In this document: in pieces, positions 36,475-45,505 of the stretch
Numbering within the stretch: the first letter of the stretch is position 1
How the letters are laid out: the number at the start of each line of letters is the position of its first letter
Assembly (NCBI RefSeq): GCF_002807035.1
Contig: NZ_NIUC01000002.1
Span: 1 to 64,000 of the forward strand
Length of the DNA: 64,000 bases
From: Algoriphagus formosus
GTDB taxonomy: Bacteria; Bacteroidota; Bacteroidia; Cytophagales; Cyclobacteriaceae
Direction of reading: 5' to 3'
The notes under the pieces: model-generated
What the model was told of the DNA's origin: nothing
The model's database searches: none
Seen by the model: the letters and a program-made list of their open reading frames with translations, nothing else
Translations under genes and position numbers: made by a program

Positions 36475-38358
36475 ATGAATAACTACCTCCTCATCTACGA
36501 TCCAAATTTGGATGAAAGCGAGCGTCAGAATTTTTTCGAGAAACTGGAGCCCCAGCCTCAGCAATTTATTGCCTACGAACCTGAGAATTGGGATCAGTTT
36601 TTTGAGTCTGACGTGCTTCTTCTTTGGGTAAATGATGAGCAGGGCTATTCCATCCTTCGATCGATTCCCGATCAAGGACCTAGCTTGGTATTTTTGCCAC
36701 ACCCAGATCTCAAGATGATCGCTCGATCCTTGAATATTCCAAGCTCGAAAGAAAAGGCTTTTCGACTTTTTTCAGAAAGCGAATCTATTCCAAACTTCGA
36801 TTTACTCAAGATCAATGAGAAACTCTGCATGAACTCTCTTGTCATCGGAGATTCGCTCAGTGTGCTCTATGATTCATTTGGAAAAAGCTTTTTCGGTAAC
36901 CTGAAGGATCGATTTTCAAGATTTTTTATGCTTTTCAGAAAAGTAGATCTCAAGCAAGTCAAACTAAGCTACCTCTCCGGAGAGGAGGAAAAAACTATAG
37001 AAACTGCGGCGATGGGCATTTTAGCTGTACCGCATTGTGAGAGCAATTTGATTTTCAAGCGTGTCATCAAAGATAGTGGACTCGATGACGGGCTCATTCA
37101 CGTGATTTTGGTATCACCAAAAAGCCTCTTTTCCATAATCCAATTCGGAATCCAGCACCTTTTCTTTCCGATCAAGGGGTCTACCATCCCTGAATTTTTG
37201 ACCTACATCTCCACTTCAAAAATGACGATTGAAAGCCAATCTTCCCTGACCTTTGCGATAGATGGAGAAGAGCTTCAAGGTGAAAAAATCGAGCTAAATA
37301 TCGATGAAAGAAAGGTCAAGATTCTTCCAGGATTTGAAAAACTGAAGGAGAAGGAATTCAAGCAAAAGGAAATTAATGTCCAGAAGCTGCCTACAGGGAA
37401 ACTACGGGAAGAACTTACCAGAAGACATCTACCTTGGGTAAGACACGCTACCACTGAGGAGTTTAAGGATTTGTTTACCATTTTGAAGCAGAATGCACAG
37501 GCTTCATCCAGCTATTTGGTCTTAATGGCACTTTCCACCTTGATCGCCACATTTGGACTTTTTGGAAACTCCACTCCTGTAGTAATCGGAGCCATGATCC
37601 TAGCGCCCCTGATGGGTCCGATTATTTCGCTTTCCATGGGAGTGCTCAGACAAGATGATATTTTGATCAAAAACAGCCTGATCACGCTCTTTTGGGGTAT
37701 AGTGATCGGTCTTTTTTTCGCAGTAATAATCACCTGGATCACTCCCCTCAAAGTCCCCAATTCTGAAATTGTGGCTCGAATCCGTCCTAACTTATTGGAT
37801 TTGGGAATCGCCATTGCATCTGGTATCGCAGGTGCCTATGCCCATTCTAAGGAAGAAATCGCCAAAACACTGGCAGGAGTAGCCATTTCAGTGGCTTTAG
37901 TGCCGCCTTTGGCCGTGGCTGGAATAGGCCTGGGCTGGGGTGATTGGAACATCTTTTGGGGTGCAAGCTTGCTGCTCGGCACCAATCTAGCCGGTATTGT
38001 AATGGCAGCAGCGGTGACTTTTCTGATTCTCGGCTTCAGCCCCTTCCGTCTGGCAAAAAAAGGAATCCTAATTACGATCTTGATGTCGGTTTTGGTTACT
38101 GCACCGCTGGCTTTGAGTTTCAGAGACATGGTCAAGGAAAATAAACTGATCCAGGAGCTAAGTGGAAAGGAAATCCCGCATGGATTACTGAGAAAAGTGG
38201 ATGTGGTAGGGTTAAATCCTTTACGCCTTTCAGTGACAATTTTATCTGACAAGGAACTTAATCAGGGTGATTTTCAAGCGATCAAAAATGAAATTGAGGA
38301 AAAAATTAATCAGCCCATTGAATTGGAATTAACGCTGGGAGTGAGGGTTTTTGACTAA
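36475..38358 (+). CDS. DUF389 membrane protein with degenerate diacylglycerol-kinase-like N-domain
   Basis: Protein of 627 residues. The C-terminal about 290 residues form the DUF389/TIGR00341 hydrophobic domain with six or so helices (VIGAMILAPLMGPIISLSMG, VALVPPLAVAGIGL). The N-terminal about 290 residues resemble a YegS/diacylglycerol kinase fold. A region equivalent to the GGDGT nucleotide loop reads WVNDEQG (51-57) and the equivalent of GTGNDFARSLGIP reads HPDLKMIARSLNIP (76-89). The domain end, with FAIDGEEL, matches the kinase C-terminal part. The catalytic residues are gone, so a regulatory pseudo-kinase is inferred. The function is unknown. Confidence 0.75.
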   Translation: MNNYLLIYDPNLDESERQNFFEKLEPQPQQFIAYEPENWDQFFESDVLLLWVNDEQGYSILRSIPDQGPSLVFLPHPDLKMIARSLNIPSSKEKAFRLFSESESIPNFDLLKINEKLCMNSLVIGDSLSVLYDSFGKSFFGNLKDRFSRFFMLFRKVDLKQVKLSYLSGEEEKTIETAAMGILAVPHCESNLIFKRVIKDSGLDDGLIHVILVSPKSLFSIIQFGIQHLFFPIKGSTIPEFLTYISTSKMTIESQSSLTFAIDGEELQGEKIELNIDERKVKILPGFEKLKEKEFKQKEINVQKLPTGKLREELTRRHLPWVRHATTEEFKDLFTILKQNAQASSSYLVLMALSTLIATFGLFGNSTPVVIGAMILAPLMGPIISLSMGVLRQDDILIKNSLITLFWGIVIGLFFAVIITWITPLKVPNSEIVARIRPNLLDLGIAIASGIAGAYAHSKEEIAKTLAGVAISVALVPPLAVAGIGLGWGDWNIFWGASLLLGTNLAGIVMAAAVTFLILGFSPFRLAKKGILITILMSVLVTAPLALSFRDMVKENKLIQELSGKEIPHGLLRKVDVVGLNPLRLSVTILSDKELNQGDFQAIKNEIEEKINQPIELELTLGVRVFD

Positions 38359-38661
38359 TTAGATTTCCATTTCTAAAAGCGCATAACTCAGACTTTTTCC
38401 GTGCGCATCCAAAGCCAAAGAGGTAGTGACTCCACCTGCTAATGCATCTTCGCAGGTGAATTGCAATGCATGTATCGATGGCAATACATAGCGGGTTACA
38501 TTTCCTTTAATCTGCCCTTTAAGATGGCTCTTTACCCGGTCTGCTGTTATGTTTTGAACCAGCCAATCAAAGTCTTTTGAATCAAAGGGGATAAGGGATA
38601 GTACTAAAATATTCCCTTTATCACCAGCTCGACTGTGGGCAATATCTACTAGCTTTTTCAT
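38359..38661 (-). CDS. AtuA-like small subunit (C-terminal part of AtuA)
   Basis: Protein of 100 residues matching the C-terminal ferredoxin-fold region of AtuA/DUF1446 proteins: AHSRAGDKGNILVLSLIP near the start and SIHALQFTCEDALAGG later. In many proteobacteria it is fused to the large domain; here it is a separate gene whose start overlaps the upstream atuA stop by 4 nt (ATGA). The function in acyclic terpene utilisation is known only genetically. Confidence 0.82.
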   Translation of the reverse strand: MKKLVDIAHSRAGDKGNILVLSLIPFDSKDFDWLVQNITADRVKSHLKGQIKGNVTRYVLPSIHALQFTCEDALAGGVTTSLALDAHGKSLSYALLEMEI

Positions 38662-39980
38662 GTTGAAAGTAATTGAAAATCAGGTTTAATTTGATTCCGA
38701 TCCAGAAGAGTGGATACCACGCCAACGACCTGAGTGACCATTTTTCGGGCACCTCCCCCACCTGCAGGTCCATTGGTATAGAGCGCCTCTACTTCCTCGC
38801 CAATTAGCTGGGCTTGTTCTAATGTTTTACACATCCCCGCCACTCGAAGCCGAACTTCATAAGGATTTGAATTTTTGGAAAGATCATTAGGATGAAGCGA
38901 ATTCAAACCAATCAAATCAACTCGAAGATTGGGCACTAGGCCCTTAATTCGCTTTTCGATAATCTCCCCTGCCAAACGTGCTCTTTCAACAGCATGGCTT
39001 CCAGCATAGGAAATTTCGCCTTCACCTTTGAATCCTGCCTCATATCCGACACTGACCTTATATTTTTCCGGCCTTTCGATTCCACCGCCACCGGTTACTT
39101 GCAGTTGATCGAAGGCAATTTCTTCAAATTGGACGGTGGAAAAATCAGCAACCACATCGGGGGTGATATAATGATGGGGATCTAATACCTCATACAGCAA
39201 TTGCTCTTTTGCAATCCGTTGAGAGATCACTCCGCCAGTTCCCTCAACTTTGGAAATAATCCCTCTTCCATCCGGAAACACATCCACAAAAGGATGTCCC
39301 AATTGATCCAGGCCAGGAATAGGCTTAGACACAGGATCGGCAAAATAGCCCCCAGTCAATTGTCCGGCACATTCTAAAAGATGACCCAAAACGATACCTT
39401 TTCCCAATAATTCAAATTGATCCAATCCCCAACCAAATTCATAAATCATCGGTGCCAAAAAAAGCGAAGGATCAGCCACTCTTCCCGTGATAATTATATC
39501 GGCATCAGAGGCCAAAGCTGGCAAAATCGCCTCCACGCCCAAATATGCATTAGCTGAAAGGAGTTTCCCTTCGGATTGAACGGGCCGAATATTTTCAAGC
39601 GAATGTTCCTCTCCAGAAATGAAATCAAGCACATCATCTCCAATGACCGCCGCTACCTTTATTGATAGATTTTGAGACTTGGCTAGCTCAATAATTCTCT
39701 TAGCGCCCACAATAGGATTTGCAGCACCCATATTGGTAACTAGACGTGTTTTGTATTGAAGTAATAAAGGAAGCAAATCCTTGAGCCGTTTTTCCAAAAG
39801 AACATCATACCCAAATTCGGGATTTTGCAGCTTTCTTTTTTGAGCTAAAGCAATCGTACGCTCAGCTAGGCATTCAAGGACTAAATAATCCAGACTTCCT
39901 TTTTCCGTAAGAATCAATGCCGGCTCGATCCGATCTCCCGAAAAACCTGCACCACAACCAATTCTGATTTTTTCCTTCAT
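38658..39980 (-). CDS. AtuA/DUF1446 family protein, large domain
   Basis: Protein of 440 residues. DUF1446/AtuA family signature elements include RIGCGAGFSGDRIEPAL at the N-terminus, TNMGAANPIVGAKRI near residue 82, and TGRVADPSLFLAP near residue 168. AtuA is required for citronellol/geraniol degradation in Pseudomonas, but homologues occur widely and their reaction is unsettled. The gene lies 1 nt downstream of a CitMHS transporter and overlaps the small-subunit gene by 4 nt, so transporter and enzyme probably act on the same carboxylic or acyl-CoA-linked substrate. Confidence 0.85.
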   Translation of the reverse strand: MKEKIRIGCGAGFSGDRIEPALILTEKGSLDYLVLECLAERTIALAQKRKLQNPEFGYDVLLEKRLKDLLPLLLQYKTRLVTNMGAANPIVGAKRIIELAKSQNLSIKVAAVIGDDVLDFISGEEHSLENIRPVQSEGKLLSANAYLGVEAILPALASDADIIITGRVADPSLFLAPMIYEFGWGLDQFELLGKGIVLGHLLECAGQLTGGYFADPVSKPIPGLDQLGHPFVDVFPDGRGIISKVEGTGGVISQRIAKEQLLYEVLDPHHYITPDVVADFSTVQFEEIAFDQLQVTGGGGIERPEKYKVSVGYEAGFKGEGEISYAGSHAVERARLAGEIIEKRIKGLVPNLRVDLIGLNSLHPNDLSKNSNPYEVRLRVAGMCKTLEQAQLIGEEVEALYTNGPAGGGGARKMVTQVVGVVSTLLDRNQIKPDFQLLST

Positions 39981-39981
39981 A

Positions 39982-41265
39982 TCAAATATGGATTACTCCG
40001 ATTAGGATGGCAACGGTCAACATCACCAAGCTTACCAAGAAAGCCAGAGGAATGGTCTTTTTTTGATGGTCTCCCAAATCAACTCCCGACAAGCCAACCA
40101 ATAAATAAGTAGATCCAGTCAGAGGACTAACCGGGAATCCAGTTGTCATTTGACCAAAAATAGCAGCCTGCCCAACCTCTAAACCACTAACCTGAAAAGA
40201 CTCGGCTGTAGAGGAGAGCAAAGGCAAAATACCAAAATAGAATGAGTCAGGGTCAAAAACCAAGCTAGCAGGCATGGATAAAATTCCTGTCAAAAGCGGC
40301 AATTGTCTTCCCATAAATTCCGGAAGAATCACCTGAATGCCATCTGCCATCGCTTCCATCATACCACTCCCTTTTAAAATGCCTGTAAAGCATCCCGCTG
40401 CGAATAAAATACTTGCCATTAGCAAGGCTTCCTTGGCATGCGCATCGACTCTTTCCTTTTGATCCGAAACATTCGGGAAGTTAAAAACGAGCGCTAAACC
40501 AAAGGCAATCATAAATACCGCATAGGGAGGGGCCAAGCCTAGGACAATGGATGTTACAGCCAAAAGGATCAACCCGATATTTATCAGAAATTTCCATTTT
40601 GGAAGCTTGATTTCATCTTCATCAGAATCATCAATTTTCACCGAAGCCAAAGGTTGAACATTAACTCGTTCTTTTTTTCCCAAGAAATAGGCAATCCCCA
40701 AAACCGTCAGTAATCCCGCTAAAAAGGGAATAAATACTGGATTGAATAACTCTGTCACGGAAACCTCCAAAGCTGATGCGGCTCGAATAGTAGGCCCTCC
40801 CCAAGGCAAAATATTCATAGTGCCTGCTGCAAGAGCAGTAGTACAGGCCAGTGTGAGGCGACTCATTCCCAACTGATCGTAAATAGGCAACATAGCTGGG
40901 ATTACAATCAAAAAGGTGACTGCACCCGATCCATCCAAATGTACCAGCATAGCCAATACTGCCGTAACCATAACGATTTTCAAAGGATCGTTTCCTGCAA
41001 GTTGGAGTAGTTTATAAATAATGGGCTTAAACGTACCTGCATCCATGAGTACTCCAAAAAACAGGATGGCAAAAACGAACATCACGCCAGTTGGCGCTAT
41101 GGATGAAATCCCTTCTGAAATCATCTGAGGAAGTTCGCTAGTTTTCCCAGCAAGAATCCCTGTCAGCACAGGCACCAATATCAAAGCTACCACCGCAGAA
41201 GTCTTTTTGCTTAAAATCAAATAGAGGAGTAAAGAGATGGTCAGAATACCGAGGATAGCAAGCAT
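39982..41265 (-). CDS. CitMHS-family carboxylate:cation symporter
   Basis: Protein of 427 residues with about 11-12 membrane helices. Features of the CitMHS (citrate-Mg2+:H+ symporter) family include FAILFFGVLMDAG near residue 67, MLVHLDGSGAVTFLIVIPAMLP near 105, LPWGGPTIRAASALE near 155 and SPLTGSTYLLVGLSG near the C-terminus. A cytoplasmic loop (about 205-225) is acidic. It probably imports a di- or tricarboxylate into the cell. The atuA-like genes follow after 1 nt, forming one operon. Substrate identity is inferred from family only. Confidence 0.85.
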   Translation of the reverse strand: MLAILGILTISLLLYLILSKKTSAVVALILVPVLTGILAGKTSELPQMISEGISSIAPTGVMFVFAILFFGVLMDAGTFKPIIYKLLQLAGNDPLKIVMVTAVLAMLVHLDGSGAVTFLIVIPAMLPIYDQLGMSRLTLACTTALAAGTMNILPWGGPTIRAASALEVSVTELFNPVFIPFLAGLLTVLGIAYFLGKKERVNVQPLASVKIDDSDEDEIKLPKWKFLINIGLILLAVTSIVLGLAPPYAVFMIAFGLALVFNFPNVSDQKERVDAHAKEALLMASILFAAGCFTGILKGSGMMEAMADGIQVILPEFMGRQLPLLTGILSMPASLVFDPDSFYFGILPLLSSTAESFQVSGLEVGQAAIFGQMTTGFPVSPLTGSTYLLVGLSGVDLGDHQKKTIPLAFLVSLVMLTVAILIGVIHI

Positions 41266-41401
41266 AAGCTATTGATTGAAGCTTTGGGTAGAATGGAGTA
41301 ATCTTTTAGATTTCTTCTCATTCTGATGAAAAGCAAGATTAGGCAAAGGAGGGAAAAAGAGTAATTTTCTCATGGGACTGGATTAGTCCATCAAGAAAAT
41401 C

Positions 41402-41431
41402 AAAAAAAATATTGTTTCAAAACGAAACAAT
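41402..41431 (-). terminator. Terminator of the small cysteine lipoprotein gene
   Basis: Minus-strand ATTGTTTC/GAAACAAT hairpin with a 5-nt loop, followed by ATTTTTTTT, 3 nt past the stop. The stem is AT-rich. Confidence 0.5.
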
Positions 41432-41434
41432 AAC

Positions 41435-41815
41435 CTATTCATAAACAAAAATGGGCTCCCCATTTTGGCAAATCACCGACTTAGGTGGAGAAACATACAT
41501 GCAATCTGAAAAACGGTTGTTCTGAATATTATCTTGTTCCTGAAGCTCATTGTAGCGTTTTACTTTGGCTAGAAACTCAGGGACATTTATTTGATTGGAA
41601 TAGGCGATGTATTCCCAAGGACCACCACAAGGCTTACTTCCCAAAGCGACGAAAGACCATTCATCAGTATCAGAACATGTCTGCGAACTGGATAAATTTT
41701 GGATTTCCTCATAAAGCTCTTCCATTTCAGCCGAAAAATCCACCTTTTGATCGCTTTCAAAAGCAAAGCAGGAAGAAAGGAAAAGCAAAAGGACTAAACC
41801 GTAATTGATTTTCAT
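41435..41815 (-). CDS. Small four-cysteine lipoprotein, unknown function
   Basis: Protein of 126 residues with a lipoprotein signal (LFLSS-C16). The mature part has four further cysteines, C47, C63, C105 and C116, and the conserved-looking segments ALGSKPCGGPWEYIAYS (58-73) and SDCMYVSPP (103-111), which recur in small secreted proteins of Bacteroidota that I recognise only as an unnamed family. Two disulfides are plausible. It stands alone with its own terminator upstream of the CitMHS gene. Confidence 0.7.
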   Translation of the reverse strand: MKINYGLVLLLFLSSCFAFESDQKVDFSAEMEELYEEIQNLSSSQTCSDTDEWSFVALGSKPCGGPWEYIAYSNQINVPEFLAKVKRYNELQEQDNIQNNRFSDCMYVSPPKSVICQNGEPIFVYE

Positions 41816-41970
41816 AATTTTCTAAAAACTTTATCCTTAATACGATTTTGAGTCAAAAAACGATACAACAACTTCGATTCTTTGGGGGTAAACCCAATCG
41901 AAATCTGAAAACCAAGATAATTTAGAATTCGTAAAGAAATTAAGTTTTTAAAAAATCGCTATATTTAATT

Positions 41971-42543
41971 ATGAAAAACAACTTTTTACTTCTGGTCTTC
42001 GCGATTTTCTTTATGAGTGCCTGCACAAAGTCTGAGTTACCCGATATTCAAGAACAACCTTTTGGCGTGTACAACGCAGTATCCATTACCACTACCATTC
42101 CAATTGATATTTCAAGATCTGGTCGGCAGACTACGGAGCACATAGACGATTTCTCCTATTGCAGTGAGTTTTATTCCATCGAATGGCGTCTTAACAAGGA
42201 AACCCCCATCATGGATTTTGACTATTTCGACTTTCACAGATGGTATAATGAAGAGACCAAGGAAGAAGAAACCATCATGGGCTGTGGAATCACGAGAAGA
42301 ATTGTACAACTGGGGGCTAATAACAGCCTAGAATTGAGTTTTTTTGGCGATGACGGTACATATTACACGGATCCATATAGAATAGACACCTATTTTAAAA
42401 TCAAAAAGCTGGAGTTTTTCCCAAGACAGGAATCCATCAATCTAGTTGCTGACCAGCAATTTTATGACTTCGTAACTGAAGAGTTTGTAGAAATAGAAGT
42501 CATTTACAGGTTTCAATTTGGTGCTCCGGCTTTTGAGTACTGA
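41971..42543 (+). CDS. Hypothetical lipoprotein
   Basis: Protein of 190 residues with a lipoprotein signal (lipobox MSA-C, C18). The mature part is rich in beta-forming and aromatic residues and carries two cysteines (CSEFYSIEW near 54 and MGCGITR near 104) that could pair. No family is recognised. It is a single gene, with a bidirectional terminator shared with the convergent ferredoxin gene. Confidence 0.65.
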   Translation: MKNNFLLLVFAIFFMSACTKSELPDIQEQPFGVYNAVSITTTIPIDISRSGRQTTEHIDDFSYCSEFYSIEWRLNKETPIMDFDYFDFHRWYNEETKEEETIMGCGITRRIVQLGANNSLELSFFGDDGTYYTDPYRIDTYFKIKKLEFFPRQESINLVADQQFYDFVTEEFVEIEVIYRFQFGAPAFEY

Positions 42544-42590
42544 AATGGGTGGAAAAGAAAAAACCACCCATTTCTAGGTGGTTTTATTCA
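42543..42590. terminator. Bidirectional terminator
   Basis: AAACCACC/GGTGGTTT hairpin with T runs on both strands, between convergent genes. An overlapping alternative stem GAAATGGGTGG/CCACCCATTTC also exists. Confidence 0.8.
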
Positions 42591-42606
42591 TATTCTAATT
42601 TATTTC

Positions 42607-42930
42607 TTAAATCACATCCTCTCCACGCAACTTCAATACCGCTCCTTCTAGCATATCCGATACCCGGATTTGGCAGGAAAGTCGGGAAGTAGGGAAGTAT
42701 TCCGGTAGATTTTCCAGTTGATCGAGTTCGATATCTGTGGCTTCACCTAGCTCATCCGGTCCTTCGAGAATCTCGATATGGCAGGTAGCACAAAGAGCCA
42801 TTCCTCCACAGGTCGCCAAAATTGGATATTCTGAAGCTTTTAAAATCTCCATGAGGCTGAATCCCATATCGGTTGGAGCCTCTACTTCTTGGCGATTGCC
42901 ATCTTGATCTTCAACTGTAAACTTTACCAT
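42607..42930 (-). CDS. 2Fe-2S ferredoxin
   Basis: Protein of 107 residues, adrenodoxin/ISC type. The cluster ligands follow C-x5-C-x2-C: C41, C47, C50, with the fourth at C86 (RLSCQI). It carries single electrons. The ferredoxin reductase gene lies 15 nt upstream on the same strand, so the pair probably forms one NAD(P)H-to-ferredoxin chain. The partner oxygenase or synthase is not evident here. Confidence 0.93.
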   Translation of the reverse strand: MVKFTVEDQDGNRQEVEAPTDMGFSLMEILKASEYPILATCGGMALCATCHIEILEGPDELGEATDIELDQLENLPEYFPTSRLSCQIRVSDMLEGAVLKLRGEDVI

Positions 42931-42945
42931 GCCGCAAAGATAGAA

Positions 42946-43950
42946 TTAAAAGGCATTGACGCCATTCACGGTCGTATATTTGAAACTTAATTTTTGATCA
43001 GGATATACATATTTGAAAGCTGAATGCATCATGATCGCTGCCTCGTGGAACCCACAAAGGATCAATTTCAATTTGCCCGGATAGGTGTTGATATCACCGA
43101 TCGCATAGATGCGCTCCACTCCTGTCGAGTAATCACGGGTATCCACCTCAATGGCATTTTTATCGATAGAAAGTCCCCAATCTGCAATTGGACCAAGCTT
43201 TGGACTCAAACCAAATAGCGGAATCAAATAATCCGTTTCGATTTTATATTCGTTTTTGGTTTTATCAGTGAGCGTCACCGAATCCAACTTTCCGTTTCCG
43301 GAAATCTCTTTCAGGTTTGCAGAAAGAATCAAATCGATTTTTCCTTCACTGGCCAAATCAAAAACCTTGGCAGCAGAATCAGGCGCTCCTCTAAAGGTCT
43401 CATTTCGGTGGACAAGCGTCACTCGCTTAGCCACATCAGCCAAATAGATGGTCCAGTCCAAAGCAGAGTCTCCTCCACCTGCCAAGACCACATTTTTATC
43501 TCTGAAAGTCTCCGGATTTTTCACCATGTAGGTAACTCCTTTGCCTTCAAAAGTCTCCAAATTATCCAAAACAGGCTTTCTTGGTTCGAAGCAACCTAAG
43601 CCTCCCGCAATCACGATTACTTGAGCATGAACCTGAGTCTTATCGCTAGTGGTTACGATATAGCTTCCATCCTCTTGCTTCTCTAAGTGATCGACACGCT
43701 CTCCTAGAGTGAAGGTAGGCTTGAAAGGCTTGATTTGCTCCATCAAATTATCCACAAGTTCCTGCGCTTTGACCTCAGGGTATCCTGGAATATCATAAAT
43801 TGGTTTTTGAGGATATATCTCTGAAAGCTGACCACCCACCTGCGGTAAAGCGTCAATCAAATGGCATCGCATTTTCAATAAGCCTGCTTCAAAAACTGCA
43901 AATAGGCCTACCGGGCCGGCTCCGATGATACAAAGATCTGTCTGAATCAT
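42946..43950 (-). CDS. Thioredoxin reductase-like ferredoxin-NADP+ reductase
   Basis: Protein of 334 residues. The FAD motif IIGAGPVGLFA (8-18) and the NAD(P) motif VLAGGGDSALDW flank the domain, and the redox CxxC pair of true thioredoxin reductases is absent. This is the YumC/TrxR-like ferredoxin reductase type. It transfers electrons between NADPH and the adjacent ferredoxin. A MarR-family gene is 72 nt upstream on the same strand, with a TTAG-N4-CTAA repeat in the gap. Confidence 0.92.
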   Translation of the reverse strand: MIQTDLCIIGAGPVGLFAVFEAGLLKMRCHLIDALPQVGGQLSEIYPQKPIYDIPGYPEVKAQELVDNLMEQIKPFKPTFTLGERVDHLEKQEDGSYIVTTSDKTQVHAQVIVIAGGLGCFEPRKPVLDNLETFEGKGVTYMVKNPETFRDKNVVLAGGGDSALDWTIYLADVAKRVTLVHRNETFRGAPDSAAKVFDLASEGKIDLILSANLKEISGNGKLDSVTLTDKTKNEYKIETDYLIPLFGLSPKLGPIADWGLSIDKNAIEVDTRDYSTGVERIYAIGDINTYPGKLKLILCGFHEAAIMMHSAFKYVYPDQKLSFKYTTVNGVNAF

Positions 43951-44022
43951 GATAGGTATTTTTTGGGAAAACCCCGTGTTAATCCAATTTGTTCGTATAA
44001 ATATTATTAGTATGCTAAATAA

Positions 44023-44472
44023 TTATTCTTCCATCACCTGACCGCCAAGGTTCTGATAAATGGTATTCAGAATTCGCTTAAACTCCTCAAAATCCTCTTC
44101 GTTCAGATTCTCCCAAGCTTTTTCGCGAATTTGAAGGATTTTTGGACGTAGGGCTGTGACTTTGGACACGCCTGAGTCTGTCAAGTGCAACTGAAAGCTC
44201 CTTCTATCTTGAGGATGAGGAACACGCTTTACATATTCCTTTTTGCTGAGCAAATCAATGATCCTGGTTAAGGTCGGATGATCTTTGAACACCAAGTTTG
44301 CCAACTCGGTTTGGCTCATCGGACCAAATTCTGAAAGATTTTTCAGAACCAGCCATTGATCTACCGTCACATCAAAATCTCCCTGCTTAAACTGCTGCTG
44401 GGCGTATTGTTTTACCTTTCGGGCAGTTCGATCGAGAAGAAATGAATACTTGGCAAATTGCTCCTGTGTCAT
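44023..44472 (-). CDS. MarR-family transcriptional regulator
   Basis: Protein of 149 residues with a winged helix-turn-helix: QTELANLVFKDHPTLTRIIDLL (about 58-79) and the wing segment KRVPHPQDRRSFQLHLT. It binds DNA as a dimer, usually released by small aromatic or oxidised ligands. The TTAGTATGCTAA inverted repeat at 44007..44018, between its own end and the reductase gene, is a possible operator, so it may control the reductase-ferredoxin pair. Confidence 0.9.
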   Translation of the reverse strand: MTQEQFAKYSFLLDRTARKVKQYAQQQFKQGDFDVTVDQWLVLKNLSEFGPMSQTELANLVFKDHPTLTRIIDLLSKKEYVKRVPHPQDRRSFQLHLTDSGVSKVTALRPKILQIREKAWENLNEEDFEEFKRILNTIYQNLGGQVMEE

Positions 44473-44526
44473 ACAAATAATTAGTGTGACAAATATATGA
44501 ATTTTCTTTATGATTAAGATAATCCC

Positions 44527-45504
44527 CTATCCCAAAGAAGTTTGGGACTCTTCAAAAAATTCAGCAATTGAATGATAAATTCTATCTCCTACTTGAATTC
44601 GAAAGGGGTTCTCAAGAACTTGAATTCGCTCTTCAGTCCGAAAGGTAGACTTACGTTTTCTCAGGGCTTTTTCAAGCCAAAAAACAAGGTCCTCAGAGCC
44701 CTGTATTTCCCAGCCTGAATCCTCCGATCGCAGGTTGACTTTCCCTCTTTTAGGATCAAAAAAGAATCTATCCTTTGGAAGCAATTCATTGATCTGTGCA
44801 TTCAAGATCAAATCTTCAGGCAGGCCTGCAATCAGCGGACTCCCACAATTCATTAACCACAACTGATGGGCTGTCTCAATCGCAATATCCAAATCATGGG
44901 TTACCACAAGGATAGCTTTATCTTGGTTTTTTGCGATATCCTGAAGCAAGAACATGATTTCATGCCTATTCACCAAATCCAAATGGGAGGTTGGTTCATC
45001 CAAAATTATAACCTCCCCATCTTGAGATAAAGCCCTGGCAATCATTGCCTTTTGACGTTGACCATCGGACAACTCACCGAGTCTCTCTTTCCGAAGAAAA
45101 TCCATTTTGGTAGCGGCCAGCGCCTCATTCACATATTTCCTGTCCAGTTCAGACAGGGTTCCGCTCCATTTTAGATAAGGAGTTCTTCCCAATCCTACCA
45201 ATTGCTCGACGGTCATTTGTGCCGGAATGATCGGTTCACTGAGTACTACCGATAATTTCTTGGAAAGCTTTTCTCTTGGATAGTCTACAGGTGATTTGTC
45301 CAAAAGTTTAATCTCTCCTTCAAAAGGCCTGATTCGACCCAAAATCGCTTTGACCAGCGTAGACTTTCCTACACCATTGGGCCCTAAAAGACAGGTCAAC
45401 TGTCCTGAATAGAGCTGAAAATTCAGGTCAGATAAAATCACTTTTCGATCTTGGCCTTTCTCATAGCCCAGCGATAGATTTTTACCTGTCAAAACCTGAT
45501 CCAT
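44527..45504 (-). CDS. btuD: Cobalamin/iron-chelate ABC transporter ATPase
   Basis: Protein of 325 residues. Walker A GPNGVGKSTL (about 41-50), signature LSDGQRQKAMIARAL, Walker B IILDEPTSHLD and the H-loop VVTHDLD are complete. FecE/BtuD ATPases usually end near 255-260 residues; this one has about 65 extra C-terminal residues of unknown role. It follows the permease by 1 nt. B12 specificity is inferred from the neighbouring riboswitch and btuB; siderophore import is the alternative. Confidence 0.85.
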   Translation of the reverse strand: MDQVLTGKNLSLGYEKGQDRKVILSDLNFQLYSGQLTCLLGPNGVGKSTLVKAILGRIRPFEGEIKLLDKSPVDYPREKLSKKLSVVLSEPIIPAQMTVEQLVGLGRTPYLKWSGTLSELDRKYVNEALAATKMDFLRKERLGELSDGQRQKAMIARALSQDGEVIILDEPTSHLDLVNRHEIMFLLQDIAKNQDKAILVVTHDLDIAIETAHQLWLMNCGSPLIAGLPEDLILNAQINELLPKDRFFFDPKRGKVNLRSEDSGWEIQGSEDLVFWLEKALRKRKSTFRTEERIQVLENPFRIQVGDRIYHSIAEFFEESQTSLG

Positions 45505-45505
45505 A

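Noticed and set aside
37836-38252. 138-codon minus-strand frame opposite the DUF389 gene
   Set aside because: Mirror of the hydrophobic coding frame; no signal or family.
44007-44018. TTAG-TATG-CTAA inverted repeat as a firm MarR operator
   Set aside because: Arms are only four bases and the region is AT-rich; mentioned with the regulator but not called as a site.
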